A stretch of DNA of 16,074 bases from Terrimesophilobacter sp036833635 (GTDB taxonomy: Bacteria; Actinomycetota; Actinomycetes; Actinomycetales; Microbacteriaceae). Under the pieces are notes generated by a model. It worked only from the letters and a program-made list of their open reading frames with translations. It ran no database searches and had not been told where the DNA came from. The stretch spans positions 1 through 16,074 of the forward strand of contig DAITPJ010000046.1 in NCBI GenBank assembly GCA_036833635.1. The letters are read 5' to 3'. The translations under genes and the position numbers were made by a program. This document shows, one piece after another, positions 11,906-16,074 of this stretch (positions within the stretch are counted from its first letter, which is position 1; the number at the start of each line of letters is the position of its first letter).

Positions 11906-13330
11906 ATGGCCGAACCGAAGCAGCTCTTCCTCAACCTGTTCGAGATGGCGTGCGTGAGCCACATCACGCACGGGCTGTGGCCCCTGCCGGGCAACAACCG
12001 CGATCGCTTCGCCGACATCGACTACTGGGTCGAGCTCGCCCAGCTGCTCGAACACGGCGGATTCGATGGCATCTTTCTCGCCGACGTGATCGGCGCATAC
12101 GATGTCTTTCGCGGCGGGCCGGAGACGGCCCTGCGCGAAGGGCTGCAGAGCCCCAACATCGACCCGCTGCTGGTCATCCCGGCCATGGCCGCCGTGACAG
12201 AGCGGCTCGGATTCGGGGTCACCTTCTCGACGACCTACGAGCCTCCGTTCGCATTTGCGCGACGGATGTCCACCCTCGATCACCTGACCCGCGGGCGCAT
12301 CGGCTGGAACGTCGTCACCTCCTATCTACCGAACGCCGCCCACAACTTCGGGCACGACACGGAGGTCCCGCACGACGAGCGCTACGTGATCGCGGACGAG
12401 TACCTCGACGTTCTCTACAAACTGTGGGAGGGATCCTGGGACGACGACGCGGTCATCGCCGACCGGGAACGCAAGGTCTTCACCGACCCGTCGAAGGTGC
12501 GCTACATCAACCACGTCGGTGAGCGCTACCGTGTCGCCGGGCCGCACATCGTGCATCCGTCGCCCCAGCGCACGCCCGTCCTCTTCCAGGCGACCGGATC
12601 GCCGGCGGGCATCGAGTTCGCCGGTCGTCATGCGGAGGTCGTCTTCACGGCCGGCCGCACCACGGAGGACTTCCGCCGCACGACCGAGTCGCTGCGCGCA
12701 TCCGTCGTCCGTCAGGGGCGCAGGGCGGAGGACATCAAGTTCGTCGCGATGGCCGGTGTCATCGTGGGCCGCACCGAGGAGGAGGCGCAGGAGAAGTGGC
12801 GCCAGTACCGTGCCGCGGCGAGCCTCGAGGGCACGCTCGCGCACCTGAGTCTGCCGGTCGACCTCTCCGCGTACCCTCGCGACCTCACCGTCGCCGAGGC
12901 GTTCCGTCGGGCGGGAGTGGAGCAGTCGGCGGCGCCGCACCTCCCGTTCGAGCGCACCGTCGGAGAGGCGATCGCGTTCCTGGAGAGCCTGTTCCAGGAC
13001 CTCTTCCTCGCTGTGGGAACGCCTGGGTCTGTGGCCGATCAGATCGAGCGATGGCTCGACGTGGACGGTCTCGACGGCATCAACCTGCGCCAATACCACT
13101 CCTTCGACACGGCACGGGATTTCGCCGAGCTCGTGGTGCCGGAACTGCGTCGACGCGGCCGCCTGCCCCAGCAGAACGAGCGCCCGGGCACCCTGCGCGA
13201 GCGGCTGTTCGGTGCGGGGAACGCACGGTTGCCCGAACGGCACTTCGCCTCGCGGTACCGAGGCGGGCAGAACTTCGGCGCGCCGGCCGAGCCGTTGCAG
13301 CTCGCCGCCGGCAACGTGACCTCGTTCTGA
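11906..13330 (+). CDS. NtaA/SnaA/DszA-type FMN-dependent monooxygenase (luciferase-like)
   Basis: A 474-aa flavin-dependent monooxygenase using reduced FMN supplied by a partner reductase. The bacterial luciferase-like TIM barrel is of the NtaA/SnaA/DszA branch: FLNLFEMACVSHITHGLWP near the start, YWVELAQLLEHGGFDGIFLADVIGAYD (40-66), GFGVTFSTTYEPPFAFARRMSTLDHLTRGRIGWNVVTSYL in two halves (102-121 and 122-141), the N-V-V-T-S flavin-site segment, and FQATGSPAGIEFAGRHAEVVF. Family members act on nitrilotriacetate/EDTA, dibenzothiophene sulfone or antibiotic precursors; the substrate here cannot be told. No transporter gene is adjacent. The FMN reductase gene starts 22 nt downstream, so the two form a two-component system. 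The C-terminus has an Arg/Gly-rich extension (FASRYRGGQNFG). Confidence 0.92.
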   Translation: MAEPKQLFLNLFEMACVSHITHGLWPLPGNNRDRFADIDYWVELAQLLEHGGFDGIFLADVIGAYDVFRGGPETALREGLQSPNIDPLLVIPAMAAVTERLGFGVTFSTTYEPPFAFARRMSTLDHLTRGRIGWNVVTSYLPNAAHNFGHDTEVPHDERYVIADEYLDVLYKLWEGSWDDDAVIADRERKVFTDPSKVRYINHVGERYRVAGPHIVHPSPQRTPVLFQATGSPAGIEFAGRHAEVVFTAGRTTEDFRRTTESLRASVVRQGRRAEDIKFVAMAGVIVGRTEEEAQEKWRQYRAAASLEGTLAHLSLPVDLSAYPRDLTVAEAFRRAGVEQSAAPHLPFERTVGEAIAFLESLFQDLFLAVGTPGSVADQIERWLDVDGLDGINLRQYHSFDTARDFAELVVPELRRRGRLPQQNERPGTLRERLFGAGNARLPERHFASRYRGGQNFGAPAEPLQLAAGNVTSF

Positions 13331-13352
13331 CCAGGACCGAGGGGAGCCTCGC

Positions 13353-13997
13353 ATGACCAACGCCGTTTCGCCCGTTGCGGCACCGGATGCCGTGGCGCCG
13401 GATCCCGTCCGCCGCCCGTCGATCGTCGCCGTCAGCGGGAGCCCGACCAGCCCGTCGCGTACGAGCGTGCTCGTCACGGGGGTCGCGGATGCCTTCGCCC
13501 AGCGCCTGGGCGGCGACGCCACCGTCATCGAGCTCGCCCCACTACTGGGCGAGCTCGGTGGCGCGCCATTCCGAGCCGATCTGGCCAGGCGCACGAGTGA
13601 GGCCCTCGAAGCGGTGGAGGCCGCCGACCTCGTGGTGGTCGGGTCTCCGGCGTACCGTGCCGCCTACACGGGTCTCTTCAAGCTGTTCTTCGATCATGTC
13701 GGGCAGTACGCGCTCGTCGACAAGCCGATCGTGCTCACCGCGACCGGCGGCAGCAACCGTCACGCGCTGCTCGTGGAGCACCAGATGCGCCCGCTCTTCG
13801 GGTTCTTCCAGGCGCTCACCCTCCCGCTGGGTATCTTCGCCAGCCAGGACGACTTCGAGGACTACGCGATCGCGTCGGACGACCTGGCCGAGCGCATCCG
13901 GATCGCGGTCGAGCGCACCGTCCCGGTCGTGGCGGCGCGCCTCGGATACGCACCGGCGCCCGCAGCCGCACCGTTCGCACGGCCGGACGTGTTCTGA
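13353..13997 (+). CDS. NAD(P)H-dependent FMN reductase, SsuE/MsuE type
   Basis: A 214-aa flavodoxin-fold reductase that makes reduced FMN for the preceding monooxygenase. Motifs: VAVSGSPTSPSRTSVLV (25-41, FMN phosphate loop), VVVGSPAYRAAYTGLFKLFFDHV (94-116; first 20 residues show the GSPxYRxxYTGLFK signature), and TATGGSNRHALLVEHQMRPL (129-148) followed by FGFF, strongly reminiscent of MsuE. The first 20 residues are Ala/Pro/Val-rich and variable, and the last 15 are a PAPAAAP tail. ATG 13353 follows AGGGGAG (13340-13346). MsuE partners sulfonate or sulfone oxygenases in pseudomonads, hinting at organosulfur chemistry, which is an inference only. The gene ends 61 nt before the convergent vapC; no clear terminator was found in between. 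Confidence 0.9.
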   Translation: MTNAVSPVAAPDAVAPDPVRRPSIVAVSGSPTSPSRTSVLVTGVADAFAQRLGGDATVIELAPLLGELGGAPFRADLARRTSEALEAVEAADLVVVGSPAYRAAYTGLFKLFFDHVGQYALVDKPIVLTATGGSNRHALLVEHQMRPLFGFFQALTLPLGIFASQDDFEDYAIASDDLAERIRIAVERTVPVVAARLGYAPAPAAAPFARPDVF

Positions 13998-14058
13998 GCG
14001 TGCGCCCCGGGGTGCTCGTCGCCTTCGGCCGGTCGGCTGGGGGTGCGCCGCCCGCGGG

Positions 14059-14442
14059 TCAGGCAGCACTGACCGTGACGACATCGCAGTAGGGGGCTGC
14101 CGCACGGGCCAGCCGCAGGTCGCCTGTGACCAGTGGCACCTCCAATGCCTCCGCCAGTGCCACGTAGGCGGCGTCATATGGGGTGATGTTGTTGCGCAAC
14201 TCCCAGACGCGATTCAAGAGCATCGTGTGGTCACAGCGGATGAGGGAGTTTGCCGACCAGTCCTCGATGTAGCGCTTGGCTTCTTCCTCGTCGAGCTTTC
14301 CGCGCAGTACGAGCTTTCGCAGCGTGTTTGCGAATTCAAGGTCGATGAGTTCGGGAGCGTAGTGCTGGGTGTTGTCTTGTCCGAGTGATGCTTTTGCTGT
14401 GAGAATCACCGCCGCCGAGTTGTCGATGACGACGCCTGTCAC
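14059..14442 (-). CDS. vapC: VapC-type PIN-domain ribonuclease toxin
   Basis: A 127-aa PIN-domain protein, the usual VapC length. The acidic active-site set is complete: Asp7 (VVIDNSA), Glu36 (LIDLEFANTLRKL), Asp90 (PYDAAYVALAEAL) and Asp108 (LVTGDLRLA). VapC toxins are Mg2+-dependent RNases that cut tRNA or rRNA and are held inactive by VapB. GTG 14442 overlaps the vapB stop by 4 nt (GTGA on the - strand), which fixes the start; longer in-frame versions would run through vapB. The gene is visibly less GC-rich than its neighbours (about 53% over 14281-14400 by hand count), pointing to recent transfer. Target RNA unknown. Confidence 0.93.
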   Translation of the reverse strand: MTGVVIDNSAAVILTAKASLGQDNTQHYAPELIDLEFANTLRKLVLRGKLDEEEAKRYIEDWSANSLIRCDHTMLLNRVWELRNNITPYDAAYVALAEALEVPLVTGDLRLARAAAPYCDVVTVSAA

Positions 14443-14705
14443 CTGGAGTCCCTGTCTTCTCTTGTGAGTGCGACGATTTCTTCGGTGGTCAACCCCTGGA
14501 GTCCAGGGAATGGACCTCCAAGGGGATTGCGAAGGGACTTTGCATTCAGTCGGTCGGCACGCTCCCGTACTTCGAGACTGCGGGCGAGCTCGGTGAGTTC
14601 TCGTCGAAGGAACGCCGAGAGCGAGAGCCCCTCCTTCGCCGCGGACTTCCGGAGCCGCTCCTGAACCCCGGCGTCGAGGTCGCGGACCTGCACTGTAACT
14701 CCCAT
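14439..14705 (-). CDS. vapB: VapB/FitA-type ribbon-helix-helix antitoxin
   Basis: An 88-aa protein. The N-terminus is a ribbon-helix-helix DNA-binding domain (TVQVRDLDAGVQERLRKSAA at 4-23, then KEGLSLSAFLRRELTELA at 24-41), of the FitA/arc-like type. The C-terminal half (RADRLNAKSLRNPLG..., LTTEEIVALTREDRDSR) would wrap the toxin groove; its Arg84 and Arg88 could reach the acidic site. It neutralises VapC and, as a complex, is expected to repress its own promoter. ATG 14705 follows a TAGAGT box by 6 nt, so translation is probably leaderless. The order antitoxin then toxin with a 4-nt overlap is the standard arrangement. Confidence 0.9.
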   Translation of the reverse strand: MGVTVQVRDLDAGVQERLRKSAAKEGLSLSAFLRRELTELARSLEVRERADRLNAKSLRNPLGGPFPGLQGLTTEEIVALTREDRDSR

Positions 14706-14711
14706 GGGTCG

Positions 14712-14754
14712 ACTCTAGTCGGCATTCATGCACTATGGCTAATTTGCATGCAAA
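14712..14754 (-). promoter_or_regulatory. vapBC promoter -10 and candidate operator palindrome
   Basis: On the - strand TAGAGT (14717-14712) ends 6 nt before ATG 14705. Upstream, TTTGCATGCAAA (14743-14754) is a perfect 12-bp palindrome in an AT-richer stretch, a candidate site for autorepression by VapB dimers. A smaller dyad GACT-CT-AGTC (14711-14720) covers the -10. Binding is inferred. Confidence 0.45.
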
Positions 14755-14806
14755 GGGACGACTCGTCCGATTCTCCCGGATGTCGGCCACGTGACACCCG
14801 CCCCAC

Positions 14807-14831
14807 CGAGCGTTCTGCGGAGAACGGCTCG
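14807..14831 (-). terminator. Hairpin after the DUF2975/XRE operon
   Basis: A stem CGAG-CGTTCT with AGAACG-G-CTCG (10 bp with one bulged G at 14827) and loop GCGG, starting 19 nt past the XRE stop. There is no U-tract, as is common in actinobacteria. Likely an intrinsic terminator or 3'-end stabiliser for the - strand operon. Confidence 0.45.
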
Positions 14832-14850
14832 TCACCCCGCCTGTGCAGGA

Positions 14851-15078
14851 TCAGTCGCGGGCGAGCACGAGCAACTCGCCGACCTCGCATCCGAGTGCGT
14901 CGCAGATCGCGCGCAGCGTCGAGAAGCGGATCGCGCGAGCCCGGTCGTTCTTGAGCACCGAGAGGTTGACGATGCTGAGGTCCACGAGCTCCGCGAGGCG
15001 CGTGAGGGTCATCCCGCGCTCCTCGAGCAGCTCGTCGAGCCGGCAGTGGATGCCGGTGAGTTCGACATCCTCGGCCAT
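14851..15078 (-). CDS. Small Cro/C1-type (XRE, HTH_26-like) regulator
   Basis: A 75-aa protein that is essentially one helix-turn-helix domain: CRLDELLEERGMTLTRLAEL (12-31) continuing VDLSIVNLSVLKNDRARAIR (32-51) and FSTLRAICDALGCEVGELL (52-70). It matches the short YozG-like regulators that sit next to DUF2975 membrane proteins in Firmicutes and actinobacteria. ATG 15078 shares its A with the stop of the preceding DUF2975 gene (TGATG), so it is translationally coupled. It probably controls its own operon; no effector or separate ligand domain is present. Confidence 0.9.
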   Translation of the reverse strand: MAEDVELTGIHCRLDELLEERGMTLTRLAELVDLSIVNLSVLKNDRARAIRFSTLRAICDALGCEVGELLVLARD

Positions 15079-15737
15079 CAGACCAGGCCCTCGGTGTCGC
15101 GCTGCAGTCGGCGGGTGCCCAGGTAGACGAGCGCGGTGAGGGCGAGCACGACCCCGAGCATGAGGACCGCGCCGTTCACGCTCCCGATGTCGAAGTGGTG
15201 CAGCTCGACCCACTTCTCTCCGCCACTCGTGGCGTAGCCGAGCTCGTCGAGCGCGATGGTGTCGGCCCGGTGGCTCAACCACGGCGCGAGCCAGGCGGTC
15301 ACGAGCGTAAGGCCGGCGAAGACGAGCAGCCCGACGGCGGCAGGCGTCGCGAAGGTGCGGCCGGTCCACAACCGCCGGCACAGCAGGAGGATCGCGATCG
15401 CTGCCGCAAGGAAGGTGAGGCTCGTGAGCCCGATCGCGAGCGCCTGCAACAGCTTCGGCACCGCGAGCATCTCGTACGTGGAGATGAGCACGGTCCAGTA
15501 CTGGGAGGTGGTCTGCTCGGTGTCGCCGGGCAGATTCGCGTCGATGCCCTGGTCGGACATGAGCGCGACCTCGAGGCTGTAGCCGCCCTCGAGCATGTAG
15601 ATGATGCGAATGAGGTCGTTGAGCAGAACCCCGGATGCGATCACAACGGTCACGACAGCGACCCCGATCAGCAGGGCCCGCCCGCCCACGCGGCCGCCGC
15701 TGATGGGCGTCTTAGCCTGCGAGTTCCTGGTAGCCAT
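15078..15737 (-). CDS. DUF2975 membrane protein
   Basis: A 219-aa integral membrane protein with four predicted helices at about 20-40, 98-120, 133-153 and 186-206. A large loop, probably outside, lies between helices 1 and 2 (residues 41-97, acidic, with SDQGIDANLPGDTEQTTSQY). The family traits are LWTGRTFATPAAVGLLVFAG before helix 3, the last helix, and the C-terminal RRLQRDTEGLV. The function of DUF2975 is not established; a partner XRE regulator is typical. ATG 15737 shares its A with the previous stop (TGATG). It is a tandem paralogue of the gene upstream, with the C-termini nearly the same. Confidence 0.87.
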   Translation of the reverse strand: MATRNSQAKTPISGGRVGGRALLIGVAVVTVVIASGVLLNDLIRIIYMLEGGYSLEVALMSDQGIDANLPGDTEQTTSQYWTVLISTYEMLAVPKLLQALAIGLTSLTFLAAAIAILLLCRRLWTGRTFATPAAVGLLVFAGLTLVTAWLAPWLSHRADTIALDELGYATSGGEKWVELHHFDIGSVNGAVLMLGVVLALTALVYLGTRRLQRDTEGLV

Positions 15738-16074
15738 CAGATGAGTCCTTCCGTGTCGCGCTGCATCCGTTCGCCGGCCTGGAACGCGAGCCCGACCGCC
15801 GAGAGCACGAGAGCGACGATCGCCGGGGTGAAGTCGGTGGAGAAGATGACGTTGTCGTACTCGTGGTCGCTCAGTGCGGCGAAGGCCCCGTTGACGCCCA
15901 TCGTGGTGAAGAGCGATGCGACCGCCCACCCGACGATGATCGCGACGGATGTCGTCATCACCAGGCGGGTGTTGGCGCGGCTGAAGGCGACGCCCTTGAG
16001 CAGGTTCCGGCAGAACATAGCGATGCAGGCGATCACAATGAGCGTCGCGATCAGCGAGACGATGGGCGCCGCGA
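15737..16074 (-). CDS. Second DUF2975 membrane protein, C-terminal part (5' end outside window)
   Basis: The frame stays open to the right edge, so the N-terminus is missing. The visible 112 residues or so contain three hydrophobic segments: one from the window edge (AAPIVSLIATLIVIACIAMF), one at MTTSVAIIVGWAVASLFTTM and one at PAIVALVLSAVGLAF. The end is ERMQRDTEGLI, parallel to RRLQRDTEGLV of its neighbour. The codon at 16036 is an internal Val (GTG), not a start. The loop FAALSDHEYDNVIFSTDF corresponds to the segment between the last two helices. It heads the visible part of a three-gene operon with the other DUF2975 protein and the XRE regulator; the promoter lies beyond the window. Confidence 0.83.
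   Translation of the reverse strand, partial: AAPIVSLIATLIVIACIAMFCRNLLKGVAFSRANTRLVMTTSVAIIVGWAVASLFTTMGVNGAFAALSDHEYDNVIFSTDFTPAIVALVLSAVGLAFQAGERMQRDTEGLI

Noticed and set aside
13998..14058. Terminator between the convergent FMN reductase and vapC genes
   Set aside because: Only GC-rich short dyads (for example GCGCCCC/GGGGTGC with almost no loop) were found; none is convincing.
14443..14835. N-terminal extension of VapC through the vapB region
   Set aside because: The longer frame covers vapB in another frame and gives low-complexity sequence; the PIN fold begins at VVIDNSA and the GTGA overlap fixes the start.

Overview
This window comes from a high-GC actinobacterium, most likely a member of the Microbacteriaceae (Micrococcales). 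I base that on base composition (mostly about two-thirds G+C or more), the gene order ftsH-folE-folP-folB-folK-DUF3180-PH-PH-DUF2520-panC-lysS, frequent GTG starts with 4-nt GTGA overlaps, and dispersed GGTTGAGTAGC...GTATCGAAACC repeats of a kind I recall from that family. No database search was run, so the taxon is an inference.

Layout, left to right. (1) Positions 1-6398, + strand: the 3' end of ftsH is followed after 10 nt by a tightly packed folate operon: folE, folP, folB, folK. It continues into a small DUF3180 membrane protein and two bacterial PH-domain (bPH2) membrane proteins. Most junctions overlap by 1-8 nt, so this is probably one long transcript. (2) Positions 6389-8305: two genes, a Rossmann/DUF2520 protein and panC, are bracketed on both sides by copies of a composite palindromic repeat. 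(3) Positions 8339-10103: lysS with its own putative promoter and ribosome binding site, then a small one-helix membrane protein. (4) Positions 10100-11730: a pirin gene on the - strand diverges from an SRPBCC/AHSA1-type gene on the + strand. Their 155-bp shared upstream region contains an 18-bp perfect inverted repeat and two 12-bp palindromes. (5) Positions 11906-13997: a two-component flavin monooxygenase unit, an NtaA/SnaA/DszA-type oxygenase followed by an SsuE/MsuE-type FMN reductase. (6) Positions 14059-14754, - strand: a VapBC (RHH/PIN) toxin-antitoxin pair, visibly less GC-rich than its surroundings. (7) Positions 14807-16074, - strand: two tandem DUF2975 membrane proteins and a small Cro/C1-type regulator joined by TGATG stop-start overlaps; the first gene runs off the right edge.

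The left half is conserved housekeeping. folE-P-B-K make and join the pterin part of tetrahydrofolate, panC makes pantothenate for coenzyme A, and lysS charges tRNA-Lys. The right half is more variable accessory content.

The most unusual signal is the repeat family. Three composite copies each pair two oppositely oriented units across a spacer of exactly 17 nt. The hairpin stems inside the units differ by compensating base changes. The repeat ends supply the stop codons of the second PH gene and of panC. A shortened relative lies inside the pirin coding sequence. The second most unusual signal is the symmetric pirin/SRPBCC control region. No tRNA, rRNA, CRISPR array or insertion-sequence transposase was seen, and no gene-free stretch exceeds 300 bases.
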